A stretch of 37,267 bases of DNA, from contig JAZQBL010000035.1 in the NCBI GenBank assembly GCA_045545665.1, forward strand, positions 1 to 37,267. The letters are read 5' to 3'. A program made the translations under genes and the position numbers. The notes beneath the pieces are model-generated. The model was not told where the DNA came from, made no database searches, and was given only the letters and a program-made list of their open reading frames with translations. This DNA comes from RGIG7213 sp045545665. GTDB taxonomy: Bacteria; Bacillota; Clostridia; Oscillospirales; CAG-272. Shown one piece after another: positions 1 to 7,922 of the stretch; within the stretch, counting starts at the first letter, position 1, and every line of letters begins with the position of its first letter.

Positions 1-1365
1 GTGGGAAGTCATACCGCCACGAAGTGTCAATATGCCCTGAGAAGCGTTGATACCTGTGATATCCTCAGGGGAAGTCTCAAGACGGACAAGAACAACTTTC
101 TTACCCTGAGCGTTCCAAGCTTCAGCATCTTCTGCTGTAAATACTACTTTACCACAAGCAGCTCCAGGTGAAGCACCAAGTCCCTTGCCTGCTGGTGTAG
201 CAGCCTTAAGAGCCTTAGCATCAAATTGTGGATGGAGAAGTGTATCTAAGTTTCTTGGGTCGATCATAGCAACAGCCTGTTTCTTATCGATCATGCCCTC
301 ATCAACGAGGTCACAAGCAATCTTGAGAGCAGCTTTAGCTGTACGCTTACCATTACGAGTTTGGAGCATATAGAGCTTTCCAGCTTGAACTGTAAATTCC
401 ATATCCTGCATATCTCTGTAGTGATCTTCAAGAGTTTCACAAACCTTTTTGAATTCTGCGAATGCTTCTGGGAACTTTTCAGCCATTTCAGCAATCGGCA
501 TAGGAGTACGAACACCAGCAACAACGTCTTCACCTTGTGCGTTGGTGAGGAATTCGCCCATAAGGCCGGGTTCACCGGTAGCAGGGTCACGTGTAAATGC
601 AACGCCCGTACCGCAGTTGTCGCCCATGTTACCGAACGCCATCATCTGTACGTTAACTGCTGTACCCCAGGAGTAAGGAATATCGTTGTCACGTCTGTAA
701 ACGTTTGCACGGGGGTTGTCCCATGAACGGAATACGGCTTCAACAGCGCCCATAAGCTGTTCTTTGGGATCGGAGGGGAAGTCAGTACCGATCTTGGACT
801 TGTATTCAGCCTTGAACTGGCCTGCAAGTTCCTTAAGATCGTCAGCTGTAAGCTCAACGTCCTGCTTAACGCCCTTTTCTTCCTTCATTTTATCAATAAG
901 CTCTTCGAAGTACTTCTTGCCGACTTCCATAACGACGTCGGAGTACATCTGAATAAATCTTCTGTAGCAGTCATATGCCCAACGAGCGTTGCCTGACTTT
1001 TCAGCCATAACTTCAACAACTTCTTCGTTAAGACCGAGGTTGAGGATAGTGTCCATCATACCGGGCATGGAAGCTCTTGCACCGGAACGAACGGAAACGA
1101 GAAGGGGATTTTCCTTATCGCCGAATTTCTTTCCTGTGATACCTTCCATCTTATCGATGTATTCCATGATCTCTGCACGGATCTCATCATTGATCTTTTT
1201 GCCGTCCTCATAATACTTTGTGCAGGCTTCTGTCGTTACAGTAAAGCCCTGGGGAACGGGAAGACCGATCTTTGTCATTTCTGCAAGGTTTGCACCTTTG
1301 CCGCCGAGAAGCTCTCTCATCGAAGCATCACCTTCGGTAAAGAGATAAACATACTTCTTTGCCAT
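1..1365 (-). CDS. ppdK: Pyruvate, phosphate dikinase, N-terminal part (cut by window edge)
   Basis: Interconverts pyruvate + ATP + Pi and PEP + AMP + PPi in the cytoplasm, an ATP-saving glycolytic or gluconeogenic step common in Clostridia. The reading frame is open from ATG at 1365 to the left edge. It begins MAKKYVYLFTEG and contains the nucleotide-binding signatures GGKGANLAEM and SVRSGARASMPGMMDT, then NMGDNCGTGVAFTRDPATGE. It ends in GGMTSH at the edge. The last codon is residue 455, matching the phosphohistidine (His455) of the Clostridium symbiosum enzyme, so the swivel and PEP/pyruvate domains lie outside. A TCCTCC complement (GGAGGA on the minus strand) at 1373-1378 supports the start. 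No frameshift is seen in the visible part. Confidence 0.97.
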   Translation of the reverse strand, partial: MAKKYVYLFTEGDASMRELLGGKGANLAEMTKIGLPVPQGFTVTTEACTKYYEDGKKINDEIRAEIMEYIDKMEGITGKKFGDKENPLLVSVRSGARASMPGMMDTILNLGLNEEVVEVMAEKSGNARWAYDCYRRFIQMYSDVVMEVGKKYFEELIDKMKEEKGVKQDVELTADDLKELAGQFKAEYKSKIGTDFPSDPKEQLMGAVEAVFRSWDNPRANVYRRDNDIPYSWGTAVNVQMMAFGNMGDNCGTGVAFTRDPATGEPGLMGEFLTNAQGEDVVAGVRTPMPIAEMAEKFPEAFAEFKKVCETLEDHYRDMQDMEFTVQAGKLYMLQTRNGKRTAKAALKIACDLVDEGMIDKKQAVAMIDPRNLDTLLHPQFDAKALKAATPAGKGLGASPGAACGKVVFTAEDAEAWNAQGKKVVLVRLETSPEDITGINASQGILTLRGGMTSH

Positions 1366-1782
1366 TGTTAAATCCTCCATTTTATATGAATTTATTATTA
1401 GTGACCCGAAGCGTAGGTCTTCAAAGTGTTTTACGACCCACGTCTCGGAATAAACTATACCACACAATAAAATAAAAATCTACCCACGAAAGACAAATAT
1501 TACATTTTATTTACTAACTTTTTACAATATGCATTGCAAAATTTCGCATCGTCTCATTCAAGCCGTCCTCCAAACGTTTTTGATAAAGCAAATTGCAAAC
1601 ATCCTTTTGTAAGTACGCAAGAAAGCCTTTCTGCATATATTGACTTTTAAAACGTGTGTAACTCAAAGCAAACGAGCAAGCTCATATTTTAGCCTGCCCG
1701 TTAAATTTACATAGACCCATCCTTTTTTCATAGGTAAGTGCGGCAACCGGAGATATCGCTTATAAAAAGCAGTCTCCGCTTT
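1366..1782. other. Intergenic region between ppdK and the lipase-like gene
   Basis: No gene is supportable here. On the minus strand there is a weak candidate ppdK promoter: -10 TATAGT at 1454-1459 and a poor -35 (TAGATT) 17 bp upstream at 1477-1482. It would give a leader of about 80 nt. The rest is AT-rich and holds the two hairpins listed separately (1671-1702 and 1748-1778). Confidence 0.5.
1671..1702 (-). terminator. Candidate intrinsic terminator of the lipase-like gene
   Basis: On the minus strand AACGGGCAGGCT pairs with AGCTTGCTCGTT across an 8-nt AT-rich loop. The stem is 12 bp with G-U wobbles, and the wobbles fit only the minus-strand RNA. It is followed by a moderately U-rich TTGCTTTG. 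It lies about 80 nt after the lipase stop codon. Confidence 0.45.
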
Positions 1783-1788
1783 TTATTC
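1748..1788 (+). terminator. Terminator-like hairpin next to the lipase stop codon
   Basis: CGGAGA (1748-1753) pairs with TCTCCG (1773-1778), with an inner GCTT/AAGC stem (1758-1761/1667-type partner at 1767-1770). A CTTTTTATT tract follows on the plus strand. Only the plus-strand RNA has the U tract, and no plus-strand gene ends here. It may block antisense transcription into the lipase gene, or act as a 3'-stabilising hairpin for the minus-strand lipase mRNA. Confidence 0.35.
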
Positions 1789-2406
1789 ATATTTTTGCGG
1801 CGTACCACCCTCAAATGCGATAAGCTCTTTCATAATATTTTCGCTTCGGTGCGCGTCCGTCGGAGAATACGTTCCCCTTTTTGCCAGATTCAGCATACGC
1901 CCCGTGTGGTAATAGCCCAAAAGCAGCGGAGGCAGATGTGTTACGGCATCGTCTTCATTGCGTACGACGGTGAAATTTTCAAACCTCTTGCGTGTTTTTT
2001 TCGTTTCTATTCCCCAAAATACTCTCGGAGCACCGAAGCCGACACCCGTGAGGTTTTGCCGTACATCCTTACGGCAAAGCCATATGTATTCGTAACACAA
2101 CAGCGCAAGAGCCGCCCCGTGTGAATATCCGACAACGGTAAATGCGCTGAAGGAAGGCGAAAAAACGGTGTCCTTCAACACTTCTTCGGCTGTTTTGAAA
2201 GCATTTACAAAGCCGCCGTGTGCACGTTTTCCGTTATGGCGCACGGTGAAAAAATCAAGATTGCTCTGCCAATCGGAAAGTCCGTCGGAATCCTCAAAAT
2301 AAATATAAACACTTTCACCGTCTTTTTCAACAAAAATATCGACACCGTTTCCGTATTTTTCATATTTTGCCGTAAGACAGTTTTCAAAAAGCTCACTCAG
2401 CTTCAT
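1783..2406 (-). CDS. Class 3 lipase-like alpha/beta hydrolase
   Basis: 207 residues, recognisable as a small lipase class 3 (Mbeclin/Lipase_3) protein. Ser95 sits in the nucleophile elbow GYSHG. FGAPRVF (124-130) and RNEDDAVTHLPP (about 149-160) are the family segments that normally follow and supply the catalytic Asp. His186 near the C-terminus is the likely catalytic His. There is no signal peptide or membrane segment, so it is probably cytoplasmic and its substrate is unknown. The start ATG has a GGGGGTGGG Shine-Dalgarno-like run upstream. It is transcribed divergently from uxaC and appears monocistronic. The family call is firm; substrate and role are open. Confidence 0.85.
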   Translation of the reverse strand: MKLSELFENCLTAKYEKYGNGVDIFVEKDGESVYIYFEDSDGLSDWQSNLDFFTVRHNGKRAHGGFVNAFKTAEEVLKDTVFSPSFSAFTVVGYSHGAALALLCYEYIWLCRKDVRQNLTGVGFGAPRVFWGIETKKTRKRFENFTVVRNEDDAVTHLPPLLLGYYHTGRMLNLAKRGTYSPTDAHRSENIMKELIAFEGGTPQKYE

Positions 2407-2498
2407 ATACCCACCCCCGTTGCAGTATATGATATTTTTCTCATTTCGTTACGCACGGAATTATGTGAATTTTAACGTGCCAAAACCCCTATTTTCTG

Positions 2499-2527
2499 TT
2501 GACATATGAAAAAAAGAGGTGTATAAT
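2499..2527 (+). promoter_or_regulatory. Consensus sigma-A promoter of the hexuronate operon
   Basis: TTGACA at 2499-2504 and TATAAT at 2522-2527 are separated by exactly 17 bp, matching consensus at all 12 positions. The expected transcript starts near 2534, about 38 nt before the uxaC GTG. No obvious operator palindrome or catabolite-responsive element is visible around it. Confidence 0.85.
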
Positions 2528-2571
2528 TAATCTGAATAAGTATGATAAAAGTATAGTAAGAGGAGGATTTT

Positions 2572-3936
2572 GTGAATAAAGACTCATTTTTTACATCCGA
2601 TACGGCGAAAAGACTGTACGAAGGATGCCGGACTCTTCCGATAATCGACTATCACTGCCACCTGTCCCCGAAGGAGATATACGAGGACAAGCCCTTTGAA
2701 ACCATAGGCGGAATGTGGCTTTCGGGCGATCACTACAAATGGCGTCTTATGCGTACGTACGGTATTGATGAAGAAAAAATAACGGGGTCTGCACCTATTG
2801 AAGAAAAGTTTCTTTCGTACGCCGAGGCTTTGCAGTACGCTGCGGGAAATCCTCTTTACCACTGGAGCCATATGGAGCTTTCAAAGTATTTCGGCATAGA
2901 TACGAACTTATCCGAAAAAACGGCAAAAGACGTATGGGAGCGTGCAAACGCATATATAAAGGAAAATTCTCTGTCGCCTGTAAAGCTTATAACGGATTCG
3001 GGTGTTGAGGTCGTTTGTACGACTGACGACCCCGTTGACTCGCTTGAATATCACATAAAGCTGAAAGAAAAAGCTCTGCCGTTTTCGGTCTTGCCGTCGT
3101 TCCGCACGGACAGACTTCTGTTGGTAAGAGCAGACGGTTATCTTTCTTACATAAAAGAGCTTGAAAAAGTCTCGGGTGTTGAGATAACGTCCTTGCAAGG
3201 ACTCAAAGAAGCTGTTGAAAAAAGACTTTTGTTCTTTATCGAAAACGGCTGCCGCTGTACGGATATGGGCATACAGGATTTTCCCGACAGCGTTCTGAGC
3301 GAAGAAGATGCAAAAAAGGTTTACAAAAGCATCCTTGAGGGGAAAGAAATAACGGATAAAGAGTACGGCGGTCTATTAGGCAATCTCACCGTATTTTTGG
3401 CAGCTCTTTATTGCAAATACGGTCTTATAATGCAGTGGCATTTCGCCGTTTACAGAAACGCAAACACGTCTCTTTACAAAAAGCTCGGCGCCGACTGCGG
3501 CGTTGACTGCGTAGGCGATGCCGTCAGCGGAAAACAGCTTATGGTGATGCTTGACAAGATAAACGAGCGCGGTATGCCAAACCTTATCCTTTACACCTTG
3601 AACAGCGCAAACGCAGAGCAGATAGCATCTGCCGCAGGTGCTTTTCCCCGTGTGCGTCTCGGTACTGCCTGGTGGTTCTGCGACCACAAAAGAGGTATCG
3701 AACAGCAGCTGAAGGTGATATCGGAAAACAGCCCGATAGGTTCGTTTTTGGGTATGCTTACCGACTCACGCAGCTTTACTTCCTACGCACGCCACGACTA
3801 TTTCAGGATGATACTTTGCGAGTTTTTGTCAAAGCTCGTCGATGAAGAAGGATATCCCGAAGACCTTGCACACGATATAGCATATAAAGTATGCTACAGC
3901 AATATAAAAGAACTCATAAAAGGAGGAACAAAATGA
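2572..3936 (+). CDS. uxaC: Glucuronate (uronate) isomerase
   Basis: Isomerises D-glucuronate to D-fructuronate and D-galacturonate to D-tagaturonate, the first intracellular step of hexuronate breakdown. The 454 residues are close to the usual family length of about 470. The amidohydrolase-type metal motif DYHCHL is at residues 26-31 (His28, His30). Other family segments are TTDDPVDSLEYH, MQWHFAVYRNAN, GTAWWFCDHKRGIEQQ and GMLTDSRSFTSYARHDYFR. It starts at GTG 2572, with AGGAGGA 5 nt upstream. First gene of the operon; its stop overlaps the next start (ATGA at 3933-3936), implying translational coupling to uxuA. Confidence 0.97.
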   Translation: MNKDSFFTSDTAKRLYEGCRTLPIIDYHCHLSPKEIYEDKPFETIGGMWLSGDHYKWRLMRTYGIDEEKITGSAPIEEKFLSYAEALQYAAGNPLYHWSHMELSKYFGIDTNLSEKTAKDVWERANAYIKENSLSPVKLITDSGVEVVCTTDDPVDSLEYHIKLKEKALPFSVLPSFRTDRLLLVRADGYLSYIKELEKVSGVEITSLQGLKEAVEKRLLFFIENGCRCTDMGIQDFPDSVLSEEDAKKVYKSILEGKEITDKEYGGLLGNLTVFLAALYCKYGLIMQWHFAVYRNANTSLYKKLGADCGVDCVGDAVSGKQLMVMLDKINERGMPNLILYTLNSANAEQIASAAGAFPRVRLGTAWWFCDHKRGIEQQLKVISENSPIGSFLGMLTDSRSFTSYARHDYFRMILCEFLSKLVDEEGYPEDLAHDIAYKVCYSNIKELIKGGTK

Positions 3937-4964
3937 AGCTTACCTTTCGTTGGTACGGGGAAGACGATCCCGTAACGCTCGAAAAAATATCGCAGATACC
4001 GATGATGACGGGAATCGTTTCGGCAGTTTACGATAAAGCCCCGGGGCAGGTATGGAGCGAAGAAAGTATTTTAAAGCTTAAAAATGATGCTGCCGCACAC
4101 GGACTTGCTTTTGAAGTCGTAGAAAGCGTTCCCGTACACGAGGAAATAAAACTCGGCGGTGAAAAAGCGGCGGAATATATCGAAAATTACTGTGAAAACG
4201 TGCGCCGCCTCGGCAAAGCGGGGGTAAAATGCATATGCTATAACTTTATGCCCGTGTTCGACTGGCTGCGCAGTGAGCTTGAGCACAAGCGCCGTGACGG
4301 CTCGAACGCCCTTGCGTACGATGAAGAAACAGTCCTTTCGATGGATCCCTTGAAAAGCGAGCTTTCACTTCCCGGCTGGGATGAAAGCTACACAAAGGAA
4401 GAACTTAAAAACCTTATTCTGCGTTACAGAAGCGTCGGAGAAGAACAGCTCTGGGAAAACCTTACGGTATTTTTGAAAGCCGTAATACCCGTTGCCGAAA
4501 AGTCCGGTATTCAAATGGCTATACACCCCGACGATCCGCCGTGGGGAATCTTCGGACTTCCGAGAATAATCACGAACAGAGATAATTTAAGAAGATTTCT
4601 TGATATCGTTGACAGCCCTTCAAACGGCATAACCTTCTGTACAGGCTCACTCGGTGCATCAGCCGACAACGACCTTGTCGCTATGGCGGGAGAGTTTGCA
4701 CAAAGAATACCGTTTGTGCATCTGAGAAACATCCTGCGTACGGGATACCGCAAGTTTGAGGAGGTCGGCCATCCGACTCCCTGCGGTTCGATAGATATGA
4801 AGGGTATTGCAAACGCACTTATCAAAAACGGCTTTGACGGATATCTGCGCCCCGACCACGGACGTATGATCTGGGGAGAAAAGGGACGTTACGGCTACGG
4901 TCTTTACGACAGAGCGCTCGGCGCGGCATATCTTGTAGGTCTTTTTGAAGGACTCACCGATTAA
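3933..4964 (+). CDS. uxuA: Mannonate dehydratase
   Basis: Dehydrates D-mannonate to 2-keto-3-deoxy-D-gluconate (KDG). The protein is 343 residues. It begins MKLTFRWYGEDDPVTLEKI and carries the family segments YNFMPVFDWLRSEL, MAIHPDDPPWGIFGLPRII, GITFCTGSLGA and HLRN, which contain the expected metal-binding His/Cys residues. The start is ATG 3933, because AGGAGG lies 6 nt upstream. An upstream in-frame ATG at 3891 would fall deep inside uxaC and adds only non-conserved residues. It overlaps uxaC by 4 nt, so production of the two is probably coupled. Confidence 0.97.
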   Translation: MKLTFRWYGEDDPVTLEKISQIPMMTGIVSAVYDKAPGQVWSEESILKLKNDAAAHGLAFEVVESVPVHEEIKLGGEKAAEYIENYCENVRRLGKAGVKCICYNFMPVFDWLRSELEHKRRDGSNALAYDEETVLSMDPLKSELSLPGWDESYTKEELKNLILRYRSVGEEQLWENLTVFLKAVIPVAEKSGIQMAIHPDDPPWGIFGLPRIITNRDNLRRFLDIVDSPSNGITFCTGSLGASADNDLVAMAGEFAQRIPFVHLRNILRTGYRKFEEVGHPTPCGSIDMKGIANALIKNGFDGYLRPDHGRMIWGEKGRYGYGLYDRALGAAYLVGLFEGLTD

Positions 4965-5011
4965 TCGGCGTGAGGTTTTATTCACATAACCGCACAATAC
5001 CAACTCACACC

Positions 5012-5027
5012 TTCCGCGGTGGCGGAA
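5012..5027 (+). other. Short GC-rich hairpin between uxuA and the SDR gene
   Basis: TTCCGC-GGTG-GCGGAA forms a perfect 6-bp stem with a 4-nt loop in an 88-nt intergenic gap. There is no T tract, so it is not a terminator. It could be an mRNA processing or stabilising element, but that is not testable by eye. Confidence 0.35.
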
Positions 5028-5052
5028 AAGATGAAAAAACGGAGAAAATAAA

Positions 5053-5877
5053 ATGAACAACGTGATCGTTATAACGGGAGGCGGCGGCGTTCTTTGCTCC
5101 TGCTTTGCAAAAGAACTTGCAAAAACGGGCGCACCCGTTGCCATACTTGACATAAACTACGAAAAAGTAGAGGAAGTCGCAAAAAAGATACGTGACGAAG
5201 GCGGTATTGCCAAGGCGTACTGTGCAAACGTACTTGACAGAGACTCTCTTGAAAAAATAAGAGAAGAAATACATAAAGACCTCGGCTTTTGCCGTGTTCT
5301 CATAAACGGTGCAGGCGGAAACAATCCCAAATGCACGACGGATAAAGAGTATTACGAGGAGGGTGATGCGGATGACGAAAGCATCAAGTCCTTCTTCTCA
5401 CTCGACAAATCGGGCTTCGATTTCGTATTCGACCTCAACATAAAAGGAACGCTTCTGCCGACGCAGGTGTTCGCACGCGATATGCTTTCGGAGGATAACT
5501 GCTGTATACTCAACATCTCGTCAATGAACGCATTTACGCCCTTAACGAAGATCCCTGCATACAGTGCGGCAAAATCTGCCGTTTCAAACTTTACGCAGTG
5601 GCTCGCGGTGCATTTTGCAAAACAGAATATAAGAGTAAACGCAATAGCACCGGGATTTTTCGTAACGGCACAGAACAAAGCGCTTTTGTTCAACGACGAC
5701 GGCACACCCACACCGAGAACGGACAAGATACTGAACAGCACCCCTATGGGACGCTTCGGCAAGCCCGAGGAGCTTTTGGGCGCTGTAAAATGGCTTATTG
5801 ACGAAGAAGCCGCAAGCTTCGTTACAGGTGTAATAATCCCGATAGACGGCGGATTTTCCGCATATTCGGGTGTCTGA
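5053..5877 (+). CDS. uxuB: SDR-family D-mannonate oxidoreductase (fructuronate reductase)
   Basis: Short-chain dehydrogenase of 274 residues. The dinucleotide-binding motif is ITGGGGVL (residues 7-14). NGAGG is at about 85-89, the catalytic Ser lies in ISSMNAF (156-157), and Tyr170/Lys174 sit in YSAAKS. PIDGGFSAYSGV is a typical SDR C-terminus. Classical UxuB is a long-chain polyol dehydrogenase. The SDR type (Bacillus YjmF-like) does the same NADH-linked fructuronate/mannonate interconversion, and its position between uxuA and the rest of the pathway supports that role. It begins at ATG 5053 after GGAG. The functional assignment comes from family and context; substrate specificity is inferred. 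Confidence 0.88.
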   Translation: MNNVIVITGGGGVLCSCFAKELAKTGAPVAILDINYEKVEEVAKKIRDEGGIAKAYCANVLDRDSLEKIREEIHKDLGFCRVLINGAGGNNPKCTTDKEYYEEGDADDESIKSFFSLDKSGFDFVFDLNIKGTLLPTQVFARDMLSEDNCCILNISSMNAFTPLTKIPAYSAAKSAVSNFTQWLAVHFAKQNIRVNAIAPGFFVTAQNKALLFNDDGTPTPRTDKILNSTPMGRFGKPEELLGAVKWLIDEEAASFVTGVIIPIDGGFSAYSGV

Positions 5878-5878
5878 T

Positions 5879-6715
5879 ATGATAAAGCTTTCGGCGTTTG
5901 CGGACGAAGCGGACAAGACTCTTGAAGGTCAGATATCCGCACTTGAAGAAAACGGCATATCCTTACTTGAAATAAGAGGCGTTGACGGAAAAAACGTATC
6001 TGACGTCACCTTAAAGGAAGCCGAAAAGATAAGAAAAAAGCTCGATGTTCACGGTATATCCGTGTGGTCTGTCGGCTCTCCGTTCGGAAAGATCGAAATA
6101 AAGGATGATTTTGCCCCGCATTTTGAAAAATTTTCAAAAACGCTTGAGGTGTCAAACGCACTCGGCGCAAAAAGGATGCGTATATTCAGCTTTTACCATA
6201 CGAACGTGCCTGTAAGCGGCGGACTTTTTGACAGTGTTTGCGAAAGACTTTCACGCTTTGCGGAGCTTTCGAAAAAGCACGGCATCATCCTTTGCCACGA
6301 AAACGAAAAGGGCATATACGGCGACACGGCGCAAAGATGCGAAAAAATACATCTTGCGCTTCCCGATATAAAAAGCGTTTTCGACCCTGCAAACTTTGCC
6401 GCCTGCGGTGAAGACGTTATAAAGGCGTGGGAAACGCTCGGCGGATACTGCGAATATCTTCACATAAAGGACGTCGATGCAAACGGCGAAACGACGCCCC
6501 CCGGTATGGGAATATGTGAAATAGAAAAGCTTACGAAGCTGTATAAAGAAAAAGGCGGTACCGTTGCAACGCTTGAACCGCATCTTTCCGTATTCGACGG
6601 ATTTTCTTCCCTTGAAAAAGAGGGCGAAAAAACGAATATCGTATGCAGATACAAAACGCAAAGAGAAGCGTTTGACGCAGCCGTTGCTGCATTTAAAAAC
6701 ATCATAAAGGAATAA
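5879..6715 (+). CDS. Xylose-isomerase-like TIM-barrel protein (sugar epimerase/isomerase)
   Basis: About 278 residues of the AP_endonuc_2/xylose isomerase-like TIM-barrel superfamily. MIKLSAFADEADKTLEGQ opens the first strand. HENEKGIYGD, KSVFDPANF and YLHIKDVDANG supply the metal-ligand Glu, Asp and His typical of such epimerases. Most family members act on keto-sugars or sugar acids, and the substrate here is not known. The ATG at 5879 lies 1 nt after the preceding stop. A GTG in the same frame at 5870 would overlap the SDR gene by 8 nt. Neither has a clear Shine-Dalgarno sequence, so translation is probably coupled. It is extra to the classical hexuronate pathway. Confidence 0.85.
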   Translation: MIKLSAFADEADKTLEGQISALEENGISLLEIRGVDGKNVSDVTLKEAEKIRKKLDVHGISVWSVGSPFGKIEIKDDFAPHFEKFSKTLEVSNALGAKRMRIFSFYHTNVPVSGGLFDSVCERLSRFAELSKKHGIILCHENEKGIYGDTAQRCEKIHLALPDIKSVFDPANFAACGEDVIKAWETLGGYCEYLHIKDVDANGETTPPGMGICEIEKLTKLYKEKGGTVATLEPHLSVFDGFSSLEKEGEKTNIVCRYKTQREAFDAAVAAFKNIIKE

Positions 6716-6719
6716 TAAA

Positions 6720-7481
6720 ATGAAGATCGGAGCACAGCTTTACACAGTCCGTGACTTCTGTAAAACGAAGGAAGACTTTTCCGAAACACTTAAAAAAGTA
6801 GCGGATATCGGATATACGACAGTACAGGTGTCGGGTACGTGTGAATATGAAGCCGAATGGCTTAAAAACGAGCTTTCCAAAACGGGACTCAAATGCGTTT
6901 TAACGCATTACAACCTTGACAAAATTAAAAATTCACCGAAAGAAACAGCCGATTTCCACAAGGTGTTTGACTGCAAATACGTGGGAATAGGAGCCCTCCC
7001 GGGCGGTCCTGACGGACTTGAAAAGTTTGATGAATTTGTAAATGATTTTCTGCCGTCTGCAAAGATATTGAAGGAAAACGGTGCGTATCTTATGTACCAC
7101 AACCACAATTTCGACCTCTGCCACATAGAGCCGAAGGTAACGTATCTTGAAAGAATGGCGGAAATATTCGGAGAGGAAAACCTCGGCATAACGCTCGATA
7201 CGTACTGGGTGCAGGCAGGCGGTGCAAGTATCACCGAATGGCTTGAAAAGTTCAAAGGCCGTGTGCCGTGCATACATCTTAAAGATATGTCGGTTTACAA
7301 GATGGAGCAGAGGATGGCATCCGTCGGCTCGGGAAACATAAATTTTGAAAAGGTAATAGAAAAAGCAGAAGAGGCGCAAACGGAATATCTTTTGGTAGAG
7401 CAGGACAACTGCTACGGAAAAGATCCGTTCGACGAGCTTAAAAACAGCTATTCTTATCTCAGATCCCTCGGACTCAATTAA
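6720..7481 (+). CDS. Second xylose-isomerase-like TIM-barrel protein
   Basis: 253 residues, same superfamily as the preceding gene but clearly a different subgroup. It starts MKIGAQLYTVRDFCKT. YHNHNFDL (about 124-131), LGITLDTYWVQAGG and IHLKDM carry the expected His, Asp and His ligands. A terminal strand with LLVEQDN supplies a likely fourth ligand Glu. The GAQLYTVRD start is typical of sugar phosphate isomerases/epimerases found next to Gfo/Idh/MocA dehydrogenases. It begins 4 nt after the previous stop. The 441-bp gap after it is filled by interspersed repeats, so the downstream half of the operon may also be separately transcribed or processed. Confidence 0.87.
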   Translation: MKIGAQLYTVRDFCKTKEDFSETLKKVADIGYTTVQVSGTCEYEAEWLKNELSKTGLKCVLTHYNLDKIKNSPKETADFHKVFDCKYVGIGALPGGPDGLEKFDEFVNDFLPSAKILKENGAYLMYHNHNFDLCHIEPKVTYLERMAEIFGEENLGITLDTYWVQAGGASITEWLEKFKGRVPCIHLKDMSVYKMEQRMASVGSGNINFEKVIEKAEEAQTEYLLVEQDNCYGKDPFDELKNSYSYLRSLGLN

Positions 7482-7482
7482 G

Positions 7483-7720
7483 ATAACAGATAATCGTAGG
7501 GGTCGACGTCCCCGGCGACCCGTATCAACATAGGGCGGGGGCGAAAATTAAGATAATAGATAATAGATGATAGATAAAATCGGTAGGGGTCGGCGCCCAC
7601 GACGACCCGTATCAACGTAGGGTGGGGGCTTGCTCCCGCCGTTTCGAAAAATCCGATGAATGATGGAAATATAGATAACGGAAACGATCACGTTTTAAAT
7701 CACCGCAAAGCGGTGATACG
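7483..7720 (+). repeat. Interspersed repeat cluster A (modular palindromic repeats)
   Basis: Two tandem copies of a module beginning GTAGGGGTCG and ending near CGTATCAAC.TAGGG (7496-7541 and 7583-7628) are separated by a (GATAATA)-like heptamer tract. A second module follows (7642-7717): TTTCGAAAAATCCGATGAAT, then an ATCACCGC-AAA-GCGGTGAT hairpin. The 30 bases at 7496-7525 are the exact reverse complement of 25573-25602. The module at 7642-7717 is near-identical to the reverse complement of 36888-36964. The rest of the 7482-7922 gap (7721-7922) has no recognisable gene, and a GC hairpin (CCCCCGC/GGGGGG) is visible around 7722-7738. Confidence 0.85.
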
Positions 7721-7922
7721 CCTCCCCCGCGGGGGGGGACGGGAGGAGTCGTAGATGTTTTCGGCAATATGCACTCTTTCATCGGATGGAGCCAAAATGA
7801 GAAACGAGGAACGCCGGGCAAAATTGATGAATAATGAAAAATTGGTGATACAGGGGCGTATCTCATATCCGCCCGATTGAAACCGGTTTTCACTTTCGTA
7901 CATAAAACAGAGGTAATTATTA

